Of a stretch of 64,000 nucleotides of DNA, positions 17,703-26,373 are shown piece by piece. Within the stretch, counting starts at the first letter, position 1. Each line of letters opens with the position of its first letter. Made by a program: the position numbers and the translations under genes. Source of the stretch: Paracoccus aminovorans (GTDB lineage Bacteria > Pseudomonadota > Alphaproteobacteria > Rhodobacterales > Rhodobacteraceae). The stretch is from contig NZ_LN832559.1 of NCBI RefSeq assembly GCF_900005615.1, positions 898,837-962,836 of the forward strand, read 5' to 3'. The notes below the pieces were generated by a model. The model worked only from the letters and a program-made list of their open reading frames with translations, searched no databases and was not told the origin of the DNA.

Positions 17703-19478
17703 ATGAGCGCCTATCGCAGCCACACCTGCGGCCAGCTGACGGCCGTCAATGCCGGTGAAACCATCCGCCTGTCGGGCTGGGTGCACCGGGTCCGAGATCA
17801 CGGCGGCGTCCTGTTCATCGACCTGCGCGACCATTACGGCATCACCCAGGTCATCGCCGACAGCGACAGCCCGGCCTTTTCCGCCCTGGAAAAGCTGCGC
17901 GCCGAAACCGTGATCCGCATCGACGGCAAGGTGAAGCTGCGCGACGCCAGCCTGGTGAACCCCAAGCTGCCCACCGGCGAGATCGAGGTCTATGCCACCG
18001 CGATGGAGATCCTCGGCCCCTCGGACGACCTGCCGCTGCCGGTCTTCGGCGACCAGGACTATCCCGAAGAGACGCGGCTGGCCTATCGCTTCCTCGACCT
18101 GCGCCGCGAGTCGCTGCATCAGAACATCATGCTGCGTTCGCGCGTCGTCAAATGGCTGCGGGACGCGATGTGGAACCAGGGCTTCACCGAGTTCCAGACC
18201 CCGATCATCACCGCGTCCAGCCCCGAGGGCGCGCGCGACTTCCTGGTGCCCTCGCGGCTGCATCCGGGCAAGTTCTACGCCCTGCCGCAGGCGCCGCAGC
18301 AGTTCAAGCAGCTGATCATGGTCGCGGGCTTCGACAAGTATTTCCAGATCGCGCCCTGCTTCCGCGACGAAGACCCGCGCGCCGACCGTTCGCCCACCGA
18401 TTTCTACCAGCTCGACCTGGAAATGTCCTTCGTCGAACAGGAGGACGTCTTTGCCGCCATCCAGCCGGTGATCCAGGGCCTGTTCGAGGAATTCGGCAAT
18501 GGCCGCCCGGTCGATGCCGTCTGGCCGCGCATCCCCTATGCCGAGTCGATGCTGAAATACGGCAGCGACAAGCCCGACCTGCGCAACCCGATCGAGATGC
18601 AGGTGGTCAGCGACCATTTCCGCGGCTCGGGCTTCGCGATCTTTGCCAAGCTGCTGGAGCAGGAGGGCACCGAGGTCCGCGCCATTCCCGCGCCCACCGG
18701 CGGCTCGCGCAAGTTCGCCGACCGCATGAACGCCTTTGCCCAGAGCCAGGGCCTGCCCGGAATGGGCTATATCTTCTGGCGCAAGGCCGAGGACGGCTCG
18801 ACCGAACCCGCCGGTCCCATCGCCAAGGCGCTCGGCCCGGAAAAGACCGAGGCGATCCGCCTGCAGCTGGGCCTGGGCGAGGGCGACGCAGCCTTCTTCC
18901 TCGGCGGCAAGCCCGAGGCCTTCGAGGCCGTCGCCGGCCGTGCCCGCAACGAGATCGGCCGCGAATTGGGCCTGACCGACGAGAACCAGTTCAAATTCGC
19001 CTGGATCGTCGATTTCCCGATGTATGAGAAGGGCGAGGACGGCCGCATCGACTTCAGCCACAACCCGTTTTCCATGCCGCAGGGCGGGCTAGAGGCGCTA
19101 TCGGGCGATCCGCTGGCGGTCAAGGGCTATCAATACGACCTGGCCTGCAACGGCTACGAGCTTATCTCGGGCGCGATCCGCAACCACCGCCCCGAGATCA
19201 TGTTCAGGGCCTTCGAACTGGCCGGCTATGGCCATGACGAGGTGGAAAAGCGCTTCGGCGGCATGGTCAAGGCCTTTCGCTACGGTGCGCCGCCGCACGG
19301 CGGCTGCGCGGCCGGCATCGACCGCATCGTCATGCTGCTGGCCGACGAGCAGAACATCCGCGAGGTCATCATGTTCCCGATGAACCAGCGCGCCGAGGAC
19401 CTGATGATGGGCGCGCCCAGCGAACCCACGAACGAGCAGCTGCGCGAATTGCGGCTGCGCGTCCTGCCGCGGGAATAG
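17703..19478 (+). CDS. aspS: Aspartyl-tRNA synthetase
   Basis: Charges tRNA-Asp with aspartate in the cytoplasm. The 591-residue product is the full bacterial-type AspRS. The N-terminal OB-fold anticodon-binding domain includes [20 protein letters not shown]. The class II catalytic core has motif 2 around [19 protein letters not shown] and motif 3 as [19 protein letters not shown]. The large bacterial GAD insertion lies between, about residues 290-420. The ATG at 17703 follows AGGGGAAAAG; an earlier in-frame ATG at 17673 adds only 10 non-conserved residues. Whether it is discriminating or also charges tRNA-Asn cannot be told here. Confidence 0.97.
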   Translation: MSAYRSHTCGQLTAVNAGETIRLSGWVHRVRDHGGVLFIDLRDHYGITQVIADSDSPAFSALEKLRAETVIRIDGKVKLRDASLVNPKLPTGEIEVYATAMEILGPSDDLPLPVFGDQDYPEETRLAYRFLDLRRESLHQNIMLRSRVVKWLRDAMWNQGFTEFQTPIITASSPEGARDFLVPSRLHPGKFYALPQAPQQFKQLIMVAGFDKYFQIAPCFRDEDPRADRSPTDFYQLDLEMSFVEQEDVFAAIQPVIQGLFEEFGNGRPVDAVWPRIPYAESMLKYGSDKPDLRNPIEMQVVSDHFRGSGFAIFAKLLEQEGTEVRAIPAPTGGSRKFADRMNAFAQSQGLPGMGYIFWRKAEDGSTEPAGPIAKALGPEKTEAIRLQLGLGEGDAAFFLGGKPEAFEAVAGRARNEIGRELGLTDENQFKFAWIVDFPMYEKGEDGRIDFSHNPFSMPQGGLEALSGDPLAVKGYQYDLACNGYELISGAIRNHRPEIMFRAFELAGYGHDEVEKRFGGMVKAFRYGAPPHGGCAAGIDRIVMLLADEQNIREVIMFPMNQRAEDLMMGAPSEPTNEQLRELRLRVLPRE

Positions 19479-19543
19479 GCGCGACGGGACGGCGGCGATG
19501 CGCGGGCCTTTGCCGCAACGCCGCAATTTGAAGAAAGCGTGAA

Positions 19544-19595
19544 CTGACCTTTCGCGCCGGGCATGTCATAACCGCTGCGGGGGACGATCCCCCGC
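19544..19595 (+). promoter_or_regulatory. Promoter and 5' hairpin of the DUF1800-DUF1501 operon
   Basis: CTGACC (19544-19549), 17-nt spacer, CATAAC (19567-19572). A perfect hairpin GCGGGGGA-CGA-TCCCCCGC (19577-19595) starts about 5 nt after the -10 and ends just before AAGGA and the ATG at 19610. The hairpin would form the extreme 5' end of the mRNA, or act as an operator. Confidence 0.45.
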
Positions 19596-19609
19596 CAAGG
19601 AAGACATGC

Positions 19610-20977
19610 ATGAGTTTTGGCTTTCCTGAACTGGCGGCGATCCGGCTGGGCTTCGGCCTGTCGCCGCTGATGCCGCCGCCCGCCGATGCCGCGGCGGTGC
19701 TGGCCGGTCCCGTCCATGCCGGCCCGGGGCCCGAGGCCTGGACCACGGCCGAGGCCAGCCGCCTGGCCCTCGCCTCTCGCGAAGGGGTCAAGGCCCGCCG
19801 CGAAGGCCGCCCCGAGTCGTCCGAATCCGTCGAGGCCGATCGCCGGCTGGGCGCGCTGCCGGCCGAGGACCTGCGCCGCCGCGTGATCCGCGCCGTGGAC
19901 GATCCCGCAGGCTTCGGCGAGCGGCTGGTGCAATTCTGGTGCGACCATTTCACCGCCCGCGCCGTCAACAAGGTCAATACCGGCCTGGCGCTGGCCTATC
20001 AGGACGAGGCGATCCGCCCGCATGTGAACGGCCGCTTCGAGGACATGCTCTTCGCGGCCGAGACGCATCCGATGATGCTGGTCTATCTCGACCAGATTTC
20101 CAGCCGCGGTCCGAACTCGCCCTTCGTCAAGCGCCGGCCCGAGCGCACCCTGGGCCTGAACGAGAACCTGGCGCGCGAGGCGATGGAGCTGCATACGCTG
20201 GGCGTCGGCGCCAGCTACAGCCAGAAGGACGTGCGCCAGCTGGCAGAGCTGCTGACCGGGCTCAGCTTCTCGCATGCCGAGGGGTTTTCCTTCAAGCAGG
20301 TCATCGCCGAGCCGGGCGCCGAGACGGTGCTAGGCAAGAGCTACGGCGGCAACCGCCGCGGCGGGCTCGAGGACATCCGCGCCGCCTTTCGCGACCTCGC
20401 GCGCCGGCCCGAGACGGCGCTTTACGTCTCGGGCAAGCTGGCGGTGCATTTCGTCTCGGACGACCCGCCGCAGGACCTGGTGCAGGCCATGGCCGATGTC
20501 TGGCGCGACACCGACGGCGATCTGCCGCAGGTCTATCGCGTGCTGGTGACGCATCCGGCGCTGGCCTCGACCCTGCGCGCCAAGGTGCGCCAGCCGTTCG
20601 ACCTGACGGTGACGGGGCTGCGCGCGCTGGGGGTGACCGGACAGCAGATCGCGGCGCTGGACGACCAGACCTTTCGCCGCGCGGTCTGGAACCATCTGCC
20701 GCTGATGGGCCAGCCCTGGAACCAGCCGAAAGGCCCGGACGGCTGGCCCGAGGATGCCGAGGCCTGGATCGCGCCCCAGACCATGGCCGCGCGCATCAAC
20801 TGGGCGCTGCGCATGCCGCGCCTGATGCTGCCGGAACTGCCCGACCCGCGCGAGATGCTGGTCTCGGCCTTCGGCGGCACGCAATCCGAACAACTCGCCT
20901 GGGCGGTGCCCAAGGCCGAAAGCGCGGCCGAGGGCGTGGTGCTGATCCTCGCCTCGGGCGACTTCAACCGGAGGTAG
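19610..20977 (+). CDS. DUF1800 domain-containing protein
   Basis: A 455-residue protein of the DUF1800 family (PF08811), of unknown function and commonly paired with a DUF1501 gene. Family landmarks are LVQFWCDHFT near residue 105, NENLAREAMELHTLGVGASY near 185, followed directly by SQKDVRQLAELLTGLSF. No signal peptide is visible at MSFGFPELAAIRLGFGLSP, although its partner has a Tat-type signal. It could be exported as a hitch-hiker complex or stay in the cytoplasm. The DUF1501 gene starts 3 nt after its stop. Confidence 0.87.
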   Translation: MSFGFPELAAIRLGFGLSPLMPPPADAAAVLAGPVHAGPGPEAWTTAEASRLALASREGVKARREGRPESSESVEADRRLGALPAEDLRRRVIRAVDDPAGFGERLVQFWCDHFTARAVNKVNTGLALAYQDEAIRPHVNGRFEDMLFAAETHPMMLVYLDQISSRGPNSPFVKRRPERTLGLNENLAREAMELHTLGVGASYSQKDVRQLAELLTGLSFSHAEGFSFKQVIAEPGAETVLGKSYGGNRRGGLEDIRAAFRDLARRPETALYVSGKLAVHFVSDDPPQDLVQAMADVWRDTDGDLPQVYRVLVTHPALASTLRAKVRQPFDLTVTGLRALGVTGQQIAALDDQTFRRAVWNHLPLMGQPWNQPKGPDGWPEDAEAWIAPQTMAARINWALRMPRLMLPELPDPREMLVSAFGGTQSEQLAWAVPKAESAAEGVVLILASGDFNRR

Positions 20978-20980
20978 GCG

Positions 20981-22162
20981 ATGCTGCACCTGGACCGCAG
21001 GCTGTTTCTGAAAAGCGCGGCGCTGCTCGGCTGCTCGGCCGCGGCGCATCCCCTGATGAACAGCATGACCTTTGCCGCGTTGCCCTCGGACAACCGGCTG
21101 GTGGTGATCATCCTGCGCGGCGCCATGGACGGGCTGGACGCGATCCAGCCTTATGGCGATCCGATGCTGCGCAAGCTGCGCCGCGACCTGTCGCTGGGGC
21201 CGGAGGCGGGGGCGCTGGACCTCGACGGCTTTTATGCGCTGCATCCGCGGCTGGGGCCGCTGCTGCCCCTTTGGCAAAAGGGCGAGCTGGCCTTTGCCCA
21301 TGCCGTCTCGACCCCCTATCGCGACAAGCGCAGCCATTTCGACGGCCAGGACGTGCTGGAGGCCGGGACCGGCAACGACCTGCCGGTGGACCGGCGCCTG
21401 GGCGGCTGGCTGAACCGGCTGTTGCAGGCGGTGCCGGGCGCCACCTCGGAAACCGCTTATGCGGTCGGGATCGAGCAGATGAAGATCCTGGAAGGCAAGG
21501 CCGCGCATATGAGCTGGGCGCCGCGCGCCGCGCTGAGCCTGTCGCCGCAGGCGCAGCTGCTGCTGGAGCATGTCTATCACGACGACCCGCTGTTCCGCGA
21601 TGCCGCCCGCGACGCGGTGCACATCGGCGCCGAGAGCCCGGCCATGGAAAAGACCACCGGCCCGACCGGCGACGCGCAGTCGCTGGGCGCCTTTGCCGCC
21701 AACCGGCTGAACGCGGAAAGCCGCATCGCCGCCTTTTCGATCCCGGGCTGGGACAGCCACGCCAATCAGGGGCCGGTGATCGGCCGCGGGCTGGACCGGC
21801 TGGCCGCCGCGATCCTGGCGTTGCGCGACGGGCTGGGCGCGAACTGGCAGCGGACGACGGTGCTGGCGATGACCGAATTCGGCCGCACCGTGCGCGAGAA
21901 CGGCTCGGGCGGCACCGACCACGGCACCGGCGGCGCGCTGATCATGGCCGGCGGCGCGATCAAGGGCGGCCGCGCCTACGGCGACTGGCCGGGCCTGGGC
22001 GAGGGCCAGCTTTACGCCGACCGCGACCTGATGCCCCTGCGCGACATCCGCGCCTATGCCGCCTGGGCGATGCGCGGGCTGTTCGGGATCGAGCCCGGGG
22101 TCTTGGAACGCGCGGTGTTTCCGGGGCTTGACCTGGGCGGCGATCCGAAGATGCTCGCCTGA
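20981..22162 (+). CDS. DUF1501 family protein, Tat-type signal
   Basis: A 393-residue DUF1501 protein (sulfatase/alkaline-phosphatase-like fold, PF07394). The N-terminus MLHLDRRLFLKSAALLGCSA has the twin-arginine pattern RRLFLK followed by a hydrophobic stretch, so folded export to the periplasm is likely. Characteristic segments are LVVIILRGAMDGLDAIQPYG, HAVSTPYRDKRSHFDGQDVL and TEFGRTVRENGSGGTDHGTG near residue 297, the last with the conserved H-G metal-site pattern. It is the second gene of a two-gene operon with DUF1800. The family's activity is not established. Confidence 0.87.
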   Translation: MLHLDRRLFLKSAALLGCSAAAHPLMNSMTFAALPSDNRLVVIILRGAMDGLDAIQPYGDPMLRKLRRDLSLGPEAGALDLDGFYALHPRLGPLLPLWQKGELAFAHAVSTPYRDKRSHFDGQDVLEAGTGNDLPVDRRLGGWLNRLLQAVPGATSETAYAVGIEQMKILEGKAAHMSWAPRAALSLSPQAQLLLEHVYHDDPLFRDAARDAVHIGAESPAMEKTTGPTGDAQSLGAFAANRLNAESRIAAFSIPGWDSHANQGPVIGRGLDRLAAAILALRDGLGANWQRTTVLAMTEFGRTVRENGSGGTDHGTGGALIMAGGAIKGGRAYGDWPGLGEGQLYADRDLMPLRDIRAYAAWAMRGLFGIEPGVLERAVFPGLDLGGDPKMLA

Positions 22163-22180
22163 GGTTTCAGGGAGAGCAGC

Positions 22181-22864
22181 ATGTCAGAACGTCCGACCGG
22201 CCCGGTCGTCACCGGATTCGCTCCGCCCCCCGCCCCCGACCTGCCGCGGATCGAGGGCCGTTTCGTCGATCTTGAGCGGCTGGACCCGGCGCGCCATGCC
22301 GAGGATCTGTTCGCGGCGAACCAGGGGCAGGACTGGGTCTGGGACTATCTGGGCTATGGCCCCTTCGCCGCTTTGGCCGATTATCGCGACTGGCAGGCGC
22401 GCATGGCGGCCAGCACCGATCCGGTGTTCTATGCGCTGCGCGACCGCGCCGGCGGCAGGGTCGGGGGCGTGGCGTCCTTCATGCGCATCGACCGCGCCAA
22501 TGGCGTGATCGAGATCGGTCATATCGAGATCGCGCCGCCGATGCAGCAGACCCCTGCCGCGACCGAAGCCATCTCGCTGATGATCGGCTGGGCCTTCGCG
22601 GCGGGCTATCGCCGCGTCGAATGGAAATGCGATGCGCTGAACGCGCCGTCGCGCCGGGCGGCGCAGCGCTACGGCTTTGCCTACGAAGGCATCTTCCGCC
22701 AGCACATGCTCACCAAGGGACGCAACCGCGACACCGCCTGGTATGCGATCATCGACCGCGACTGGCCGCGACTGGCCGAGGCGCATCGGGCCTGGCTTTC
22801 GCCCCAGAACTTCGACGACCAGGGCCGCCAGCGGCAAAGCCTGTCGGCGCTGACCGGGTCTTGA
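22181..22864 (+). CDS. GNAT family N-acetyltransferase (RimJ/RimL type)
   Basis: A 227-residue GCN5-related acetyltransferase of the RimJ/RimL subgroup. Visible features are an N-terminal strand RIEGRFVDLERLDPARHAED, the central ligand region EIGHIEIAPPMQQTPAATEA, and the C-terminal RRAAQRYGFAYEGIFRQHM, where the Y-G-F turn and arginines resemble RimL enzymes. A bulky-aromatic block WDYLGYGPF follows the first strand, as in members acting on small amines. AGGGAGAG precedes the ATG by about 8 nt. It is 18 nt downstream of the DUF1501 gene and may share its transcript. The substrate is unknown. Confidence 0.85.
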   Translation: MSERPTGPVVTGFAPPPAPDLPRIEGRFVDLERLDPARHAEDLFAANQGQDWVWDYLGYGPFAALADYRDWQARMAASTDPVFYALRDRAGGRVGGVASFMRIDRANGVIEIGHIEIAPPMQQTPAATEAISLMIGWAFAAGYRRVEWKCDALNAPSRRAAQRYGFAYEGIFRQHMLTKGRNRDTAWYAIIDRDWPRLAEAHRAWLSPQNFDDQGRQRQSLSALTGS

Positions 22865-22879
22865 GACGGGCCGGCCCCC

Positions 22880-23611
22880 TCAGGACACGCGCACCGCGGC
22901 CAGCCGGTCCTGCACCAGCCCGCTGATCCGGGCCAGGTCCGTGGCCAGCGCCCGGCCGTGGGCATGGTCGCGCGCGAGCGCCGTCGCCGCGTCCTCAAGC
23001 ATGCGGTCATGCGCCGAACGCGCCACCCCGGCCAGGAAGCGGGCGATATATTCGATGGCCTCGGTATCGTCGGCCTGGGACAGCGCATCCGCGACCTGGG
23101 TCAGGTCGTCGCGCAGCGCGGCCGGATCCGCCGCGATCACATCGTCGGGCAAGAGCCGCAGGCCCTGCGGGCGGGCCTCGGCCGGCAGCGCGGACAGGAT
23201 CGCCTGCTGGAACACCGCCAGGCTTTCGATGGGCTTGACCAGAAAGCCGTCGGCGCCGGCCCGCATGGCCGCCGCGCGGTTGTCGGGGTCGCCCGAGATG
23301 CCCAGGACCACCGGCACCCGGGGCATGGCGCGGGCAATGGTCGCGATCATCTGGGCGCCGTCGCCGTCGGGCAGGCCCATGTCGATGATGACCGCACCCG
23401 GACGGTAGGTCTGGAGATGCCGCAGGGCCGCGCGGATGCTGTCGGCCCGACGGATGCGTGCGCCCGAGCGCAGGCACAGCAGGCGCACCGCCTCGGAGGC
23501 GATCCGCGAATCCTCGACCACCAGCACCGTCAGGCCGGTCAGCGGGCGGTTGGGCAGGGTGACCCGCCAGGTGGGGAATTCTTCCTCACCGATTCTATCC
23601 TGTTCCGTCAT
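22880..23611 (-). CDS. Response regulator with N-terminal extension and helical C-terminus
   Basis: A 243-residue protein. A roughly 25-residue leader precedes a complete receiver domain (about 27-145): acidic pair E33-D34 in VVEDSRIASE, phospho-acceptor D77 in AVIIDMGLPDGDG, a serine at the Thr switch position (VLGISGDPD, about 106) and K126 in GFLVKPIES. The remaining 90 or so residues are predicted helical (for example LTQVADALSQADDTEAIEYI). They match no output domain I recognise: there is no DNA-binding, GGDEF or clear HPt motif. It probably signals through protein contact. No cognate kinase is adjacent. A CtrA-like site lies upstream at 23665-23680. Confidence 0.8.
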   Translation of the reverse strand: MTEQDRIGEEEFPTWRVTLPNRPLTGLTVLVVEDSRIASEAVRLLCLRSGARIRRADSIRAALRHLQTYRPGAVIIDMGLPDGDGAQMIATIARAMPRVPVVLGISGDPDNRAAAMRAGADGFLVKPIESLAVFQQAILSALPAEARPQGLRLLPDDVIAADPAALRDDLTQVADALSQADDTEAIEYIARFLAGVARSAHDRMLEDAATALARDHAHGRALATDLARISGLVQDRLAAVRVS

Positions 23612-23664
23612 CGCTAAAATCCTTACCGGGAATCGTCTTGCCGGTTCAGGATTGCGCGATTGTC

Positions 23665-23680
23665 CTAAGAAGGGGTTAAC
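23665..23680. promoter_or_regulatory. CtrA-like site upstream of the response regulator
   Basis: On the plus strand CTAA-N7-TTAAC; read toward the response regulator it is GTTAA-N7-TTAG. This is one base away from the alphaproteobacterial CtrA consensus TTAA-N7-TTAA. It lies 54-69 nt upstream of the regulator's ATG. Confidence 0.35.
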
Positions 23681-23747
23681 GCCCGCGTGTTTTCCTTTCC
23701 CCTGTCGCCGGTCCGGCCTAGAAGGGCGGGAAACGACGGAGGACCAG

Positions 23748-24151
<404 letters not shown>

Positions 24152-24152
<1 letters not shown>

Positions 24153-24412
24153 TGAGCCTGACCGGAGCCATCGTCCTTTATTCCGTGCTGTGGTTCCTGG
24201 TGCTGTTCGTGCTGCTGCCCTTCGGCCAGCAAAGCCAGGCCGATGTCGGGCAGGTGACCCCCGGTACCCCGGCCGGCGCCCCGCATGAACCGAAGCTGAA
24301 GAAGAAGATGCTGTGGGCGACCGTGATCGCGGCGCTGATCTGGGCCGCGATCGCCTATGTGATCATCGCCGGCGTCATCACCCGCGCCGATCTCGAGGCC
24401 TGGACGCGCTGA
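24152..24412 (+). CDS. DUF1467 family small membrane protein
   Basis: An 86-residue protein with two transmembrane helices, about residues 6-22 and 53-73, joined by a polar loop (PFGQQSQADVGQVTPGTPAG). It fits the DUF1467 family. Its start codon overlaps the mce stop (TGATG), so it is coupled to mce. Its 3' end overlaps the convergent EI24-family gene by 35 nt. No function is known for the family. Confidence 0.85.
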
Positions 24413-25079
24413 TCTGATAGAGGTGGGTGAAACCCGCCGCCGCAAGCACCGGCACCACCACGTTCAGCACCGGCACCGTCAGCAGCAGCGCGATCAGCAC
24501 CCCTAGCGCCGTGGCCTGCACCGCCAGATTGCGGCGCAGTTCGGTCGCCTGCGGTTCGTGCAGGTGGCGGCGCGCGGCCATCTGGAAGAACTCGCGCCCC
24601 AGCAGCCAGCCGTTGCCGCCATAGAACAGCACCGAGGCCAGCGGCCCCAGGAAGGGCGTCAGCAGCAGCGTGACCAGCGTAACCAGGATCACCGCCCCCA
24701 TCACCGCCAGCGATTCCCACAGCCCGTCCCAGAAATCGACCGGCAGGCCCTTGGCTTGGGGATAGTGGATCTCTTCCACCGCATCCGCGACCCGGTCGGT
24801 GAACAGCCCCGAGAAGCCCGCCGCGACCGGCGCCATCAGGAAGATGCTCATCAGCGGAAACAGCAAGAGCGAGCTCCAGGACAGGGCAGGGGCCAGCGGC
24901 ACGGCGCCGATCCAGGGCAGGGTCAGGCTCTCGGGCGCGAAATGGCCGGCCGCCCAGAAAACCAGCGCCTGCAGCGCGACGAAGAGCAGCAGCGTCAGCC
25001 CGACGCCAAGCGCCACCACCCCGAAGATGCGCGGGCGCAGAAGGTCGCCCCAGGCGAGGAACAGCGCCTTCAGCACCAT
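24378..25079 (-). CDS. EI24 domain-containing membrane protein (CysZ-like)
   Basis: A 233-residue inner-membrane protein of the EI24/CysZ superfamily. It starts MVLKALFLAWGDLLRPRIFG, with an early amphipathic segment and then hydrophobic helices around LLLFVALQALVFWAAG, LLLFPLMSIFLMAPVAAGF and VILVTLVTLLLTPFLGPLA. The family motif region FYGGNGWLLGREFFQMAARRH (about 155-175) is intact. CysZ imports sulfate in enterobacteria, but no sulfate-assimilation gene is adjacent here, so the substrate is open. The ATG shares one base with the stop of the upstream nitroreductase (TAATG). Confidence 0.85.
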   Translation of the reverse strand: MVLKALFLAWGDLLRPRIFGVVALGVGLTLLLFVALQALVFWAAGHFAPESLTLPWIGAVPLAPALSWSSLLLFPLMSIFLMAPVAAGFSGLFTDRVADAVEEIHYPQAKGLPVDFWDGLWESLAVMGAVILVTLVTLLLTPFLGPLASVLFYGGNGWLLGREFFQMAARRHLHEPQATELRRNLAVQATALGVLIALLLTVPVLNVVVPVLAAAGFTHLYQISASRPRDRRG

Positions 25080-25645
25080 TACAGGAACTGGGTCTTGGCC
25101 GCGACGTCGGGGCGGGGGCGTTCAGGAGGCGCGGCGCCGCGCTGGCCGATATGGATCAGGCCGACGACGCGCTCGCCCTCGGCAAGGCCCAGATGCGCGC
25201 GGGCGAATTCCGGCTCGGCCGCGGGTCCGGTCAGCCAGGCCGCGCCATAGCCCGCCGCCAACGCGGCGTTCAGCAGTTCCAGGCAGACCGCGCCGGCCGA
25301 GAGGAACTGTTCCCATTCCGGCACCTTGGGGCTGGCGACCGGGGCCGAAACCACGGCCACGATCAGCGGGGAATCGAAGGCCGAGCGCGCCTTTTCCGCC
25401 GCCGCCTCGTCCCCGCCCGCGGCGCGCACCTGTGCGGCCAGCAGCGGCGCCAGCCGGTCCAGCGTCGCGCGCTCCAGCACCAGGAAGCGCCAGGGCTCCA
25501 GCTTGCCGTGGTCGGGAACGCGGGCGCCGAGTTCCAGCAGGTTCATCAGTTCCTGACGCTCGGGCGGCGGGCCGGACAGCAGCTTCGGCGGATGCGAACG
25601 GCGATGGCGCAGGAAGGCCAGGGTGGCGGGGTCGGTGTGCTGCAT
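25079..25645 (-). CDS. Nitroreductase family protein
   Basis: A 188-residue FMN-dependent oxidoreductase of the small nitroreductase/YdjA subgroup. RHRRSHPPKLLSGPPPERQE gives the N-terminal FMN-phosphate contact. VPDHGKLEPWRFLVL is the conserved strand-helix that contacts FMN, and AGYGAAWLTGPAA and VVGLIHIGQRGAAPPERPRP are the C-terminal FMN elements. The start MQHTDPATLAFLRHR at 25645 is preferred; an ATG at 25675 would add 10 residues. It is coupled to the EI24 gene by a one-base overlap. The physiological substrate is unknown. Confidence 0.9.
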   Translation of the reverse strand: MQHTDPATLAFLRHRRSHPPKLLSGPPPERQELMNLLELGARVPDHGKLEPWRFLVLERATLDRLAPLLAAQVRAAGGDEAAAEKARSAFDSPLIVAVVSAPVASPKVPEWEQFLSAGAVCLELLNAALAAGYGAAWLTGPAAEPEFARAHLGLAEGERVVGLIHIGQRGAAPPERPRPDVAAKTQFL

Positions 25646-25746
25646 CGGTCGTCTCCGGTTCGCGCTGTTGCCCATCAGATAGACACGGGCGACGGGGGAT
25701 GCCAGCCGGGATTGCCTTTTTCGCCGCGCGGCGCTTCAACGGGCGC

Positions 25747-26013
25747 ATGACCGACCTCAGCCACCTTGCCCTTCCCGGGGCCGAGATCGCCGTGCGGGTG
25801 ACGCCGCGCGCCTCGCGCAATGCGGTGGTGCTGGACGGCGAGATCATCCGCGTCCTCGTCACCGTGGTGCCCGAGGACGGCAAGGCCAATGCCGCCGTGG
25901 TCAAGCTGCTGGCCAAGGCGCTGGGGGTGACGAAATCGCGGCTGGCGCTGGTGCGCGGGGCCACCTCGCGCGACAAGCTGTTCCGCCTGGATCAGCCGCG
26001 TTCCAGCCGATAG
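25747..26013 (+). CDS. DUF167 domain-containing protein (YggU family)
   Basis: An 88-residue small alpha/beta protein of the DUF167 family. EIAVRVTPRASRNAVVLDG and the C-terminal DGKANAAVVKLLAKALGV with SRLALVRGATSRDK are the family signature. The function is unknown. The ATG at 25747 is the first in frame near a plausible leader, though no strong ribosome site is visible. Its 3' end overlaps the convergent small acidic gene by 22 nt. Confidence 0.88.
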   Translation: MTDLSHLALPGAEIAVRVTPRASRNAVVLDGEIIRVLVTVVPEDGKANAAVVKLLAKALGVTKSRLALVRGATSRDKLFRLDQPRSSR

Positions 26014-26243
26014 TTGCCTTCGGGCAGGTTCAGCGCGGCGCGCAATTCCTCAAGCTGCTCGATGGTCAGCACGATCTGCGCCAGCTCGCCGGTGTCGGGG
26101 TCGAACTGCTCGACCACCACGCGGTCGTCGAAGCTCTGGATCACCACGTCCTCGTTCAGCGGGCGCGAGCCGGCGGCGCCTTCGGGCAGTTCGTCGATCA
26201 GGGTGATGACGGTGGCGTCGAAATCGTGCTCGATGGTGAACAT
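25992..26243 (-). CDS. Small acidic hypothetical protein
   Basis: An 83-residue protein with strongly acidic character and a beta-then-helix pattern: MFTIEHDFDATVITLIDE, then VIQSFDDRVVVEQFDPDTGE, then an amphipathic helix QIVLTIEQLEELRAALN. I do not recognise a named family, although it looks like a conserved small protein rather than a spurious frame. It converges on DUF167 with a 22-nt overlap and diverges from the M48 lipoprotein gene. There is no signal peptide or membrane segment. Confidence 0.65.
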   Translation of the reverse strand: MFTIEHDFDATVITLIDELPEGAAGSRPLNEDVVIQSFDDRVVVEQFDPDTGELAQIVLTIEQLEELRAALNLPEGNYRLERG

Positions 26244-26309
26244 GCGGCCCTTCCCGGTTCAGCTTTTCTCAACAATCGCGTGATAAGGCTGGCAGGGCAA
26301 GAGCGGGGC

Positions 26310-26339
26310 TTGGCGGCGCGGCGGCGGCGCGGCTAAAGT
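26310..26339 (+). promoter_or_regulatory. Putative promoter for the M48 lipoprotein gene
   Basis: TTGGCG (26310-26315), 18-nt spacer, TAAAGT (26334-26339). The predicted start of transcription is near 26346, which argues against the upstream candidate start codons at 26338 and 26347. Confidence 0.4.
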
Positions 26340-26373
26340 GGCGCGAATGAAAAAAGCGGGTATGAGGCGGCAG

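Noticed and set aside
26338..26373. Upstream start codons (26338, 26347, 26362) for the M48 lipoprotein
   Set aside because: They lie at or within a few bases of the predicted transcription start or lack a ribosome site; 26374 has GAGGCGG and a compact lipoprotein signal.
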